Positions 17,709 to 27,008 of a DNA stretch of 64,000 nucleotides are shown here, piece by piece. The DNA is taken from contig NZ_QGNY01000005.1 in NCBI RefSeq assembly GCF_003173575.1, positions 419,466 to 483,465 of the forward strand, read 5' to 3'. Position 1 is the stretch's first letter, and the number at the start of each line of letters is the position of its first letter. Under the pieces are notes generated by a model. It made no database searches. It worked only from the letters and a program-made list of their open reading frames with translations, and was not told where the DNA came from. The stretch is from Pedobacter paludis (GTDB lineage Bacteria > Bacteroidota > Bacteroidia > Sphingobacteriales > Sphingobacteriaceae). The position numbers and the translations under genes were made by a program.

Positions 17709-19817
17709 TTATTTAAGTAATTGATATGCAATTAATGCAGCCACATAGGCCATAGCAGTCATGTATGCCAATTGAATTACTGGCCATTTCCATCCCTTGG
17801 TTTCGCGGTACACAATTGCAACTGTACTCATGCACTGCATGGCAAAGGCATAAAACAGCATCAACGAAATTCCTGTGGCAAACGTGTATACAGGCAAGCC
17901 GGTTTTACTATTTACCGATGCTTCCATCCGTTGCCTAATGGTTACGCTGTCTTCATCGCCGCCATCTACACTATAAATTGTTGCCATAGTACCCACAAAA
18001 GCTTCACGTGCAGCGAAAGAGGTAATCAATCCGATGCCAATTTTCCAATCGTAACCCAATGGACGTATGGCTGGCTCAATAAAATGACCCAAAATACCCA
18101 CGTAAGAGTTTTCTAATTTTTCGGTCGCAACCAGGGTTTTAATGTGATCGGTATTTTTTGTTGTATCTGCCAAGGCCGCAGAATATTTTTGATCAATATT
18201 ATCAAAGCGATTTCCTGGTCCGAAAGAAGCTAAAACCCAAAGAATAATAGAAATGGCGATGATTACTTTACCTGCTTCTAAAACAAAAGTTTTAGATTTC
18301 TCGTACATGGTAAACAATACATTCTTCCATCTCGGCATCCGATAAATGGGCAATTCCATTATAAAGTACGATTTTTCTTTGGTTTTGATGATAAGTTTCA
18401 TTACCCAAGCCACTACAACTGCGGCCACAAAACTTACCAGATACATAACCATTAAGGCTAGTCCCTGTAAGCTTATTATGCCCCAAATGGTTTTTGCGGG
18501 AATGATGATGGAAATTAATAAGATGTAAACGGGTAATCGAGCAGAACAACTGATTAATGGCGTAACCATTATGGTAATCATCCGGTCTTTCCAATTTTCG
18601 ATATTTCTGGCAGCCATAATAGAAGGTACTGCACAAGCCAAACCACCAATCATGGGTACTACCGATTTACCGTTTAAACCTACTTTACTCATGATTTTAT
18701 CCATCATAAAAGTAACTCGAGACATGTATCCGGTATCTTCCAAAATGGAAATAAAGGCAAATAATATGGCAATTTGAGGAATAAACACAAAAATTCCACC
18801 AAGGCCGGCAACCACTCCATCTAAAACCAAATCGGTAAGCATGCCAGCGGGCAAATGCTCATGACCCATCGAAGTAATCCACCCAAAAGTACCTTCAATC
18901 CACTCCATTGGATAAGAAGACCATGCGAAAATAGCATTGAAAATAACAAAAAGGATGAGCAGAAAAATTGCGAAGCCCCAAACTTTATGGGTAAGAATTG
19001 CATCTAAGCGATCACTGAACGAAAATTTCTTTGCTGTCCCTTGATCGGTAACCACATCAGATAAAACCGTACTCAAATGTTTATACCTGGCAATGGTTTC
19101 CGCTGCCTGGATTTTGGCCGATTCAAATTGATGGGATTGCTCAATTTCTTCGATCTCAACCTGGTCTTTTTCTGTAAAGAAAGTTAAGTGCTCATGCTGA
19201 TGCAGAACCTGAAGGGCGTAATAATCGTTATCGGTATTGATGTGTTGCTTAATGGCATTAATGGCTTCAGGAGCTAAAAAATTAACATCAACTTCTTGAA
19301 ACTGAGTGGCAATTTTATTGGTATTGGTAACGGCCTGCTTTAATTTATCGATACCGATATTGTTCCTTGCCGATATTGAAACAACCTGAATACCGAGTTT
19401 AGCGGCCAGTTTATCAACATCAATTTCGATCCCTCCCTTTGCGGCAAGATCGATCATGTTTAAGGCCAAAATCATCGGAATTCCTAAATCGGCAACCTGC
19501 GAATATAAAAGCATGTTGCGTTTTAAATTCGAAGCATCGGTAACCAGCACAATTACATCGGGGTGGCTGCTATTTCCTTGATCGGCAAGTACCTGAAATA
19601 CGATACTTTCATCTTTGCTTTTGGGATAAAGGCTGTACGTACCGGGTAAATCTATAATTTCGGCATCCTTGCCATCAGAAAGTTTGGTGAAACCTGTTTT
19701 CTTATCAACAGTTATTCCGGGAAAATTACCAATTTTCTGATTTAGCCCCGTTAAGCGGTTAAACAGGGTAGATTTACCAGTATTGGGATTACCAACTAAC
19801 GCAACTTTAATATCCAA
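17709..19817 (-). CDS. feoB: Ferrous iron transporter FeoB
   Basis: 702 aa. The start is TTG at 19817: no in-frame ATG is available, and the frame reads back only to the feoA stop. A purine-rich AAAAAGG lies about 6 bases before the TTG. The N-terminal G domain has G1 GNPNTGKST (residues 9-17), G3 DLPGTYSL and G4 NMID. It is followed by a helical GDI-like segment and the membrane part with two Gate domains and FeoB_C (about 285-700). The protein imports Fe2+ across the inner membrane. feoA lies 12 bases upstream in the same frame, separated by one stop codon. Confidence 0.95.
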   Translation of the reverse strand: MDIKVALVGNPNTGKSTLFNRLTGLNQKIGNFPGITVDKKTGFTKLSDGKDAEIIDLPGTYSLYPKSKDESIVFQVLADQGNSSHPDVIVLVTDASNLKRNMLLYSQVADLGIPMILALNMIDLAAKGGIEIDVDKLAAKLGIQVVSISARNNIGIDKLKQAVTNTNKIATQFQEVDVNFLAPEAINAIKQHINTDNDYYALQVLHQHEHLTFFTEKDQVEIEEIEQSHQFESAKIQAAETIARYKHLSTVLSDVVTDQGTAKKFSFSDRLDAILTHKVWGFAIFLLILFVIFNAIFAWSSYPMEWIEGTFGWITSMGHEHLPAGMLTDLVLDGVVAGLGGIFVFIPQIAILFAFISILEDTGYMSRVTFMMDKIMSKVGLNGKSVVPMIGGLACAVPSIMAARNIENWKDRMITIMVTPLISCSARLPVYILLISIIIPAKTIWGIISLQGLALMVMYLVSFVAAVVVAWVMKLIIKTKEKSYFIMELPIYRMPRWKNVLFTMYEKSKTFVLEAGKVIIAISIILWVLASFGPGNRFDNIDQKYSAALADTTKNTDHIKTLVATEKLENSYVGILGHFIEPAIRPLGYDWKIGIGLITSFAAREAFVGTMATIYSVDGGDEDSVTIRQRMEASVNSKTGLPVYTFATGISLMLFYAFAMQCMSTVAIVYRETKGWKWPVIQLAYMTAMAYVAALIAYQLLK

Positions 19818-19829
19818 ACCCAGCCTTTT

Positions 19830-20045
19830 TTATTGAATAATAATCACATCGGCCTCGCTTTTACGTAAGCAAAGCTGATAACCAGCAACACGAATAGCCA
19901 TTGGATCGCCGAAAGGCGCAAATCGCTCTACTTCTACAACTTCGCCCGGCAAACAGCCCATCTCCATTAACTTTACAGACATTTCCAAATCTGTAAAAGC
20001 TACAATTGTTCCGGTTTCGCCAATCTTTAAGTGTGAAAGTTTCAT
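19830..20045 (-). CDS. feoA: Ferrous iron transport accessory protein FeoA
   Basis: 71 aa forming one SH3-like FeoA domain: LKIGETGTIVAFTD, then LMEMGCLPGEVVEVERFAPFG, then PMAIRVAGYQLCLRKSEAD. FeoA is a small cytosolic partner that supports FeoB-mediated ferrous iron uptake. It is first in a feoAB operon; no FeoC is present, as is usual outside gamma-proteobacteria. No Fur-box-like palindrome was identified by eye in the upstream 96 bases. Confidence 0.93.
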   Translation of the reverse strand: MKLSHLKIGETGTIVAFTDLEMSVKLMEMGCLPGEVVEVERFAPFGDPMAIRVAGYQLCLRKSEADVIIIQ

Positions 20046-20141
20046 GTACTAAATTTGGCGCAAGTTAACCTTTCTTTAGATTTATTCCAAATAAGATAAT
20101 GGGAACTTATAACTCAAAAGGCTTGTTTTACCACAGGATGA

Positions 20142-22913
20142 TTAATTTCTTCTTCCACCCCCGCCAAAGCCACCTCCTCCTCTACCTTCGCCCTTTCTAC
20201 CTCTTCCCTCACCACCCTGGATTCTGTTTTTACCACCCATTCTGTTTAACGAGTAGGTAAACGAAAACATAAAATATCTTTTCAAAACATTGTAGCTTAC
20301 ATCTTGAATTGTATTATTGTTTGCGGTACGGCTTACACCCTGATTTTCATTTAAAATATCGTTTACCGCAGCCTTAAAAGTTCCCCTGTTTTTAAAGAAC
20401 TGTTTGCTGATGTAAGAATTTATAAGCGTAAAATGCGTATCGAATGCTTCTCCTCTACCAGTATTTTGATTGTAATCTGCATCAACAGACCAGCGGATTT
20501 CTCCCGGAAATAAATAGCTTACACTAATGTTTGGACTAAAAGTATAATACCGTGTATTTGAATTTGGCTGAACAGAATAGGTTGCTCTGTTTATTGATCC
20601 GTTTACACCTGCAGTTAAATCCAGTTTATCAAGATTTGAAACCAAGCGGTAACCGTTTCCAATAGACCAGCTGTTGGTGATGTTTTTTAAGGAGTTGGTA
20701 AAGTTAACATCCCGATCGTAACTTCCGGCAACGTTAATGTGGAAATTAAGCTTATTCTCGGGCATTAGTGGCAAACTCAATGCAGAACTTATCGAGCCTG
20801 AATAAACACCGTTTACGTTAACAGGCAAAACTGCAAGTTTACCTTGATTTACACCACTTTCTATCAAACTACTGCTGTTTGCAATTCTGTTTGAGGTTTG
20901 GGTTAAATTCAAATTCACAAAAAGCGAACGGTTTTTGCCTACGGTAAATGTATTGTAAGCAATCCTAATGTTATTGTTAAACTCCGGTTTTAAATCAGGG
21001 TTCCCGACTGGAATACTCTGCGTGTTGGTGTTATTTGGAATGGGCTGTAATTGCTGTATTGTAGGTTGGTTGGTGCTTCCGCGATAATTAAAAACAAGGC
21101 GTTTGCTGTTGCTAAAATTATATCTAAACATAGCCGATGGCGTATAGTTGTAAACGTTTTGCTTAAGCACAAAGCCTCGCGAAATATTATTATTTGTACG
21201 ATCTGTATTTTGAACGCCCATACCAACATTCCAGTTGTATTTTTTTGCATTCGCGTTTAAGCTAAAGCCAGCGTTATTGGTTAAAATGGTGTTTTCATAA
21301 GAATTGCTATACGTTTGATCAAGCAAATCGTATTGCAAGGTTGCAGGATTATAATTGTAGGTAAAGCGATCGGAAGTATTGTGGTTATATCCGTTTTGAT
21401 AATTAAATTCCATGCTGAGCATTTTGGAAATCGGCTCGGTGTAAACCAATCGCGTATTTTGATTTATAGATTCGCTTTCCTGATCGTTAAACTGATTGGT
21501 TAATCGAGGCGTAATTATACCGCCTTCAATTCTTGTTTCTGGATTTGTATTGTAATTATCGGCGTCGTTGTTATTGATGTTTGTACTAAAATTTAAGGAT
21601 AGTGTGCGCCCTCGTCTCATAAATTTCTTGCGCAAAAGAATATTGTTGCTAATGGATGGTGCCGTATTATGGTTGGTTAAAGTCTGTGTTCCGTTAATTT
21701 TATAAAGATTATAATCTCTGGTGTAAATACTGCTATTTATGCCTTCATTATCTGTATAACTTAAATTTGGCTGAATTCTCAATGATGTAAGCGAATCGAT
21801 TTTGGTATCTACCATAAAATTTAATCGATGGTTCAATCGATCGGAATTATTGGTTTGCTGGTTATTGAATACTGTTTTCGTATCGCCCAATAAATTCTGG
21901 GTTACGCTATTTCTTAGAATTAAATTATCAGATTTGTTAAAGAAATAACTCATGCTGATTTCAGTTTCATCTTTGTAGGTATCGGCATAATTAAAACCTC
22001 CGGCATTGGTTTCGGTAATTCCACCCCGTCCGCCGTTGCTCCCGCCGTTTCCACCGCCCAAACCGCCACCAAAGTTTTGCTTATTTACATTATTAAATTG
22101 TGCAATAACACTTAATTTTTGATCTTGATCGAAATGATTGACATTTGCATTTACATCGTATCGATGATCCGATCCATAACCAACTGTGGTATTTCCAAAA
22201 TAACCATTCTTTTTATCTTTTCTTGTGGTAATGTTGATAATCTTGGTTCTCGAGCCGTCATCAATTCCTGTAAACTGTGCCTGATCGGAAAGCTCATCAA
22301 TAATCTGGATTTTATCGATCATATCTGCCGGAAGATTTTTTGTAGCCAATAATGGATCGTTTCCAAAAAACTCTTTTCCATCTACCTTTACCTTGGTAAT
22401 GGTTTCGCCTTGCGCCTTCACGGTTCCAGCCTTATCCACTTCAACACCAGGCAATTTCTTTAACAGATCTTCTACTACTGCATTTTCTACCACTTTAAAC
22501 GAACTTGCATTAAATTCCAGCGTATCCTTTTTTACCACAATTGGCGGAATTTCTGCTTTGATATCAACCGTTTGTAGATCAATTGCATTTCCTTCTAAAA
22601 CCAAATCGCCCAGATTAACATCTGTTTTATCTGCTTGAATCGTAAAATCCTTAGTCGAATTTTTTAAGCCCAAAAACGCGGCATAGAGTCTGTAATTTCC
22701 AGGCTCAAGATTTTTGAAAACAAATTTCCCATCTTTTGCAGTTGTGCTTGCGCCAATTACGCTTGAGTCTTTTAAACTTTTAATGGCTATAGAAGCATAA
22801 TCAAGCGGTGCTTTATCTTTTGATTGTATTATTCTACCACTAACTGAACCCGTTTTTTGAGCGTAAACAACTGAGGAAATTAATATAAGAAAGAGTGTAA
22901 AAACTTTATTCAT
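20142..22913 (-). CDS. Outer-membrane beta-barrel protein with carboxypeptidase-like domain
   Basis: 923 aa. A signal peptide (1-18, ending VYAQ) precedes a CarboxypepD_reg-like Ig domain (about 20-110, starting GSVSGRIIQSKDKAPLDYAS). A TonB-receptor-like plug follows (about 125-225, VEDLLKKLPGVEVDKAGTVK and KVKVDGKEFFGNDPLLATKN), then a large barrel of the OMP_b-brl_3 type. A Gly-rich stretch occurs at about 283-297, and the tail is Gly/Arg-rich (GRGGGGFGGGGRR). Such proteins sit in the outer membrane and may move substrates or act in surface assembly. No SusD partner is adjacent, so it is not a standard SusCD pair. A close paralogue lies directly upstream. Confidence 0.88.
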   Translation of the reverse strand: MNKVFTLFLILISSVVYAQKTGSVSGRIIQSKDKAPLDYASIAIKSLKDSSVIGASTTAKDGKFVFKNLEPGNYRLYAAFLGLKNSTKDFTIQADKTDVNLGDLVLEGNAIDLQTVDIKAEIPPIVVKKDTLEFNASSFKVVENAVVEDLLKKLPGVEVDKAGTVKAQGETITKVKVDGKEFFGNDPLLATKNLPADMIDKIQIIDELSDQAQFTGIDDGSRTKIINITTRKDKKNGYFGNTTVGYGSDHRYDVNANVNHFDQDQKLSVIAQFNNVNKQNFGGGLGGGNGGSNGGRGGITETNAGGFNYADTYKDETEISMSYFFNKSDNLILRNSVTQNLLGDTKTVFNNQQTNNSDRLNHRLNFMVDTKIDSLTSLRIQPNLSYTDNEGINSSIYTRDYNLYKINGTQTLTNHNTAPSISNNILLRKKFMRRGRTLSLNFSTNINNNDADNYNTNPETRIEGGIITPRLTNQFNDQESESINQNTRLVYTEPISKMLSMEFNYQNGYNHNTSDRFTYNYNPATLQYDLLDQTYSNSYENTILTNNAGFSLNANAKKYNWNVGMGVQNTDRTNNNISRGFVLKQNVYNYTPSAMFRYNFSNSKRLVFNYRGSTNQPTIQQLQPIPNNTNTQSIPVGNPDLKPEFNNNIRIAYNTFTVGKNRSLFVNLNLTQTSNRIANSSSLIESGVNQGKLAVLPVNVNGVYSGSISSALSLPLMPENKLNFHINVAGSYDRDVNFTNSLKNITNSWSIGNGYRLVSNLDKLDLTAGVNGSINRATYSVQPNSNTRYYTFSPNISVSYLFPGEIRWSVDADYNQNTGRGEAFDTHFTLINSYISKQFFKNRGTFKAAVNDILNENQGVSRTANNNTIQDVSYNVLKRYFMFSFTYSLNRMGGKNRIQGGEGRGRKGEGRGGGGFGGGGRRN

Positions 22914-23022
22914 TCGGCTAGATTAATGGTGTGCTTTTAAGACTCCCAACCTACAGAAAGGTTTATTCCATTTAAGTAACAATTGAAATACATAAACTGT
23001 CAACGAGACAATTAAAATACGA

Positions 23023-23058
23023 GAAAAAAAAAGAGGCTCATTTTTCAACGAGCCTCTC
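23023..23058 (-). terminator. Intrinsic terminator of the upstream paralogue
   Basis: AGAGGCTC (23032-23039) pairs with GAGCCTCT (23050-23057) around a 10-base loop. On the minus strand a run of nine Ts follows (23031-23023 region). It ends the transcript of the gene at 23077-25869, so the two paralogues are probably separate units. Confidence 0.85.
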
Positions 23059-23076
23059 AAAATTAATTAAACGAAA

Positions 23077-25869
23077 TTACATTCTCATCCGTTGGCCACC
23101 GCCTCCGCCTTGTCCTGGCATTTGCATATCGCCACTCATTGTTCTTCCGCCGATGCGGGTTAGCGAATAAGTGAATGATAACATGTAGTAGCGTTTTAAA
23201 ACATTATAATTTAAATCGGTAATTGATGTACCTGTTGCTGTTCTGCTAATTCCTGTATTTTGGTTCAGTGCATCGTTAACCGAGAATTTAAAGGTTCCGC
23301 GGTTTTTAAAGAACTGACGACTTACATAAGGATTTAAGATGGTATATTCTTGATTATAAAGATCGCCACCACCAAAGTTTCTAAAGTAATCGATATCCAT
23401 TGCCAACCTGATGTTTCCAGGAAGCACGTAACTCACATCGAAACTTGGATTTACAGTGTAGAATTGGGTATTTGAAGTTGGTTGGGCAGAGAAGGTAGAA
23501 TGAGTATAGCTTCCTGTAATTCCACCTGTTAAATCAAATTTATCAACATTGGTTACCAATTTATATCCATTTGAAATGGTGTAACTATTGGTGATGTTTT
23601 TTAATCCGGTTATAAAGTTTACGTTTCTATTGTAGTTTCCACCTCCAGAAATATTCAAGGTTAATTTACGTTCTGCAACCAATGGCAACGACCAGTTTAC
23701 ATTTCCATCTGCAGCAAAAACACCATCAACATTTACATAACTGCTAGATTGTTTTCCAAAGTTGGTACTTGCCGGATCTGTAATTAAGGCTACGCTATTT
23801 GCAATGCTATTAATGGTTTGCGTTAAGTTTAACCTAGCAAAAAAGAAACGGCCACTTGCAATATTGAAGTTATTGAAGTTAATCCGCAACGAGTTGTTAA
23901 ATGAAGGTCTAAGATTTGGGTTACCAATAAACACCGTTTGACTATTTGTATTATCTGGCACAGGCTGAATCTGATCGATAGAAGGCTGTGTAGTAGATCC
24001 ACGGTAGTTAATAAATAATCTTCTGCTATTGCTAAAGTTATATCTAAACTGCGCAGATGGTGTAATGTTTATAAAGTTTTGAGTAAACTTAACGCCAGTG
24101 GTTAAATTCGTATTCGCTCTATTGGTTTGTTGTGCTGCCACACCAATGTTCCAGTTGTATTTTTTTTCTGTTGTGGTAAAGCTAATCCCTGCAGCGTTTG
24201 TTAAGGTACGGTTGTTATAAATGTTCGAATAGGTATTATCAATCAAATCATAACTCAAAGTTGCCGGATTGTAATTAAAAACGTCGCGTTGAGAATCACT
24301 ATTAGAGTATCCGTTTTGATAATTAAACTCAACACTTAATGTTTTATTTAATGGCTCTGTATATACAACCCTTGTGGTGTTGTTTAAAGATTGGCTACTC
24401 GTATTGTTTAACTGATTGGTTAACTTTTGAGTTGTAATGCCCCCAACAGTATTGTTATCTAAAATATAGTTAAGATTGGTACCATCATTATCGTTGATGT
24501 TTGTACTTACGTTTAAAGATAATGTTCTACCACGGCGTTTAAAGCTTTTACGCACCAATAAATTATTGCTAATTGTGGGTGTAGATGAGCTTGTTGTATT
24601 TCTTTGTAAACCTTGGGTTAAAGAGCTTACATAATCACGAGTGTATTGTGTAATACTGCTTCCATCGTTTTCCGTATAGGTAACATTCGGCTGAATTTTA
24701 ATCGATAACGTCGGATCTATCTTAGTATCAACCATAAAGTTAAAACGGTGGTTGTTTTTATCTGTTGTACTATTTAAAACCTGATTAATATCTGTTGTGG
24801 TGTTTCCTAATAGATTTTGGATATGAGAGGTCTGGCTGTTATCTACAGAAGAGTTGTTAAAGAAATAACTGGCTTGAAACTGAGTTCCATCTTTATAAAC
24901 ATCGGCAAAGTTTAAACCTGCAGCATTTGTTGTGGTAATTCCACCGCCTGAGCTAGATGCGCCACCGCCTCCACCACGACCGCCCCCACCTCCAAAACCA
25001 TTTCCTAGGCCGCCACCGCCACCAAAGTTTTGTTTGTTTACATTATTAAACTGGCCAACAAAACTCAGCTGCTGATCTTCATCAAATTTATTAACGTTTA
25101 AGTTTGCATCGTAACGATCGTTAGATCCATAGCCAACTGTACTGTTTCCAAAATAACCGTGTTTCATGCCACTTTTGGTGGTGATGTTTAAGATTTTATT
25201 TCTCGTACCATCATCAATTCCGGTAAACTGTGCCTGTTCAGAAAGTTCATCAATTACCTGAATCTTATCTACCATATCAGCAGGTAAATTCTTGGTTGCC
25301 AATAAAGGATCGCTCCCAAAAAACTCCTTACCATCTACCTTAACCTTGGTAATGGTTTCGCCCTGAGCTTTAATACTTCCATCTTTTGCAACTTCTACGC
25401 CAGGTACTTTTTTCAATAGATCTTCTACCACAGCATTCTCACGCACTTTTATTGATTTGGCATCAAACTCTACCGTATCTTTTTTTACAACAATTGGAAT
25501 TGTTGCCGTAACGTTAACGGTATTTAAATCAACGCCGTCATCGCTCATGGCAATGTCTCCTGTACTTACCGCAGCTTTAGCCACATCGATATCTTTCGTT
25601 GCTGTTTTTAAGCCCAAAAATGCGGCATAAACCCTGTACTTTCCTGCCGGAATATTTTTAAAGGAAAATGTACCATCCGGGTTTGATTGCCCCGAGGCCA
25701 CAACACTGCTATCTTTTAAACTCTTGATTGCTATTGTAGCAAAATCTACCGGTTTTTTATCTTTAGCATTAACTACCTTTCCACTTACTGAACCCGTATT
25801 CTGGGCCTGTGCGATGTATCCACAAAATATAAGAACAACTAGTATTGCCCTTTGAACGTTCCTTTTCAT
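23077..25869 (-). CDS. Outer-membrane beta-barrel protein with carboxypeptidase-like domain (paralogue)
   Basis: 930 aa, same architecture as the downstream gene: signal peptide (about 1-22), CarboxypepD_reg-like domain (GSVSGKVVNAKDKKPVDFAT), plug with VEDLLKKVPGVEVAKDGSIK and KVKVDGKEFFGSDPLLATKN, and a long OMP_b-brl_3-type barrel. The Gly-rich loop at about 281-307 is longer than in the paralogue, and the tail is Gly/Gln/Met-rich. High similarity in the plug indicates tandem duplication. It carries its own -7 box upstream and terminator downstream. Substrate unknown. Confidence 0.88.
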   Translation of the reverse strand: MKRNVQRAILVVLIFCGYIAQAQNTGSVSGKVVNAKDKKPVDFATIAIKSLKDSSVVASGQSNPDGTFSFKNIPAGKYRVYAAFLGLKTATKDIDVAKAAVSTGDIAMSDDGVDLNTVNVTATIPIVVKKDTVEFDAKSIKVRENAVVEDLLKKVPGVEVAKDGSIKAQGETITKVKVDGKEFFGSDPLLATKNLPADMVDKIQVIDELSEQAQFTGIDDGTRNKILNITTKSGMKHGYFGNSTVGYGSNDRYDANLNVNKFDEDQQLSFVGQFNNVNKQNFGGGGGLGNGFGGGGGRGGGGGASSSGGGITTTNAAGLNFADVYKDGTQFQASYFFNNSSVDNSQTSHIQNLLGNTTTDINQVLNSTTDKNNHRFNFMVDTKIDPTLSIKIQPNVTYTENDGSSITQYTRDYVSSLTQGLQRNTTSSSTPTISNNLLVRKSFKRRGRTLSLNVSTNINDNDGTNLNYILDNNTVGGITTQKLTNQLNNTSSQSLNNTTRVVYTEPLNKTLSVEFNYQNGYSNSDSQRDVFNYNPATLSYDLIDNTYSNIYNNRTLTNAAGISFTTTEKKYNWNIGVAAQQTNRANTNLTTGVKFTQNFINITPSAQFRYNFSNSRRLFINYRGSTTQPSIDQIQPVPDNTNSQTVFIGNPNLRPSFNNSLRINFNNFNIASGRFFFARLNLTQTINSIANSVALITDPASTNFGKQSSSYVNVDGVFAADGNVNWSLPLVAERKLTLNISGGGNYNRNVNFITGLKNITNSYTISNGYKLVTNVDKFDLTGGITGSYTHSTFSAQPTSNTQFYTVNPSFDVSYVLPGNIRLAMDIDYFRNFGGGDLYNQEYTILNPYVSRQFFKNRGTFKFSVNDALNQNTGISRTATGTSITDLNYNVLKRYYMLSFTYSLTRIGGRTMSGDMQMPGQGGGGGQRMRM

Positions 25870-25894
25870 TAAAAAATTTTAGATATTATTATTA

Positions 25895-25902
25895 CAAAAC
25901 TA
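25895..25902 (-). promoter_or_regulatory. -7 box of the upstream barrel gene
   Basis: The minus strand reads TAGTTTTG, matching TAnnTTTG, 25 bases before the ATG at 25869. No well-placed -33 element. Confidence 0.45.
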
Positions 25903-26127
25903 CGCTATCAGACTACGAGAAAGCCTAAAGGTTTGTTAAGATGTGTTAAAAGCTTGGTAACATTTTAAATACAGCTTTTGAGAAACAGCTGCCTGCTCGT
26001 TTGGGACGATATTATATTTTATTTCTGTTGGCCAGGATAGCTTTTGTAATATACTTTAGGGCAGTTGCAGTTTTTTTTGAAAATACTGCACCCACTAAAG
26101 CTTAAAGCCACTATTATGCAAAATAAA

Positions 26128-26526
26128 CTAATTCGTTTTCTCATTAAAATTTAATTTATGCAATAACACATAGCTAAAAACGGCCATGCATGCGCCCAAC
26201 ATATCGCAACCAAAATCCCACCATTCTGCAGAGCGGTAGGTAAATACTTTCCATTGTAACAATTCTATGCCTCCGCCAATGGCTACATTGATTAAGAGTA
26301 TTTTAAATATAGTTAACGTTCGAAAAGCAAAATTATGCTGGTATTTTATTTTTCCGTAAAACAACAATACAGAGAGCACAAAAAAGAAACCCATGTGGGT
26401 CATTTTATCGAAACCTTCGAAGAAAAAGCCTCCGCCTTTGGTTTCTGGCATTCTCATGTTGCAAAGCACTAAAATTACAGCAGTCCAAAAGATGGCCCAT
26501 TTTTGATGTTTTAATGCTTTGAACAC
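26128..26526 (-). CDS. VanZ-like family membrane protein
   Basis: 132 aa with about four hydrophobic helices (near residues 10-25, 45-58, 70-88, 105-122). The VanZ-like marker residues are present: a DK-x-x-H segment (FDKMTHMGFF), a GGGIELLQ segment and a D-x-x-x-D-x-x-G segment (WWDFGCDMLGA). The family is named for a teicoplanin-resistance protein, but most members, like this one next to gcvH, have no known function. It starts 13 bases after gcvH on the same strand and is likely co-transcribed. Confidence 0.85.
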   Translation of the reverse strand: MFKALKHQKWAIFWTAVILVLCNMRMPETKGGGFFFEGFDKMTHMGFFFVLSVLLFYGKIKYQHNFAFRTLTIFKILLINVAIGGGIELLQWKVFTYRSAEWWDFGCDMLGACMAVFSYVLLHKLNFNEKTN

Positions 26527-26539
26527 GATAGATTATAAA

Positions 26540-26920
26540 TTAAGCGCCAACTAAGGCTTGGTAAGCATCTGCAGAAAGTAAACCTTCAACTTCTGCAACA
26601 TCAGATAAAGAAATTTTAACCATCCAACCTTGACCATAAGGATCAGAGTTTACCAATTCTGGGTTATCGTTTAATTCAGCATTAACTTCTAAAACTGTTC
26701 CAGCAACTGGCATAAATAAATCAGAAACAGTTTTAACAGCTTCTACTGTACCGAAAACCTCTTCTGTAGCCACTTCAGAGCCTACACTATTGATGTCAAC
26801 ATACACGATATCGCCCAATTCGCGTTGCGCAAAATCTGTAATGCCAATGTAAGCTTCGTTACCTTCAACCTTAACCCATTCGTGGTCTTTGGTATATTTT
26901 AATTCTGATGGAAAGTTCAT
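26540..26920 (-). CDS. gcvH: Glycine cleavage system H protein
   Basis: 126 aa, usual length. It carries the lipoyl-attachment motif [19 protein letters not shown] with the modified lysine at residue 63, and the family start [13 protein letters not shown]. The H protein shuttles the aminomethyl group between the P, T and L proteins in glycine breakdown. The other glycine cleavage genes are not here. Its place between sprA and vanZ is, from memory, common in Bacteroidota. It has its own -7 box (26941-26948). Confidence 0.96.
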   Translation of the reverse strand: MNFPSELKYTKDHEWVKVEGNEAYIGITDFAQRELGDIVYVDINSVGSEVATEEVFGTVEAVKTVSDLFMPVAGTVLEVNAELNDNPELVNSDPYGQGWMVKISLSDVAEVEGLLSADAYQALVGA

Positions 26921-26940
26921 GTGTTTTAAAATTAGTTTGC

Positions 26941-26948
26941 CAAAGTTA
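26941..26948 (-). promoter_or_regulatory. -7 box of gcvH
   Basis: The minus strand reads TAACTTTG, matching TAnnTTTG, 20 bases before the gcvH ATG. Confidence 0.5.
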
Positions 26949-27008
26949 ATTATTATGTTCTAATGTTGAAATGTTATTCCATCATTCTGCCCTAAAGTTT
27001 ATTTCTCT

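Noticed and set aside
26065..26090. Weak hairpin TGCAGT...ACTGCA downstream of vanZ
   Set aside because: Only 6 bp with a long loop and no clear T-run; not convincing as a terminator.
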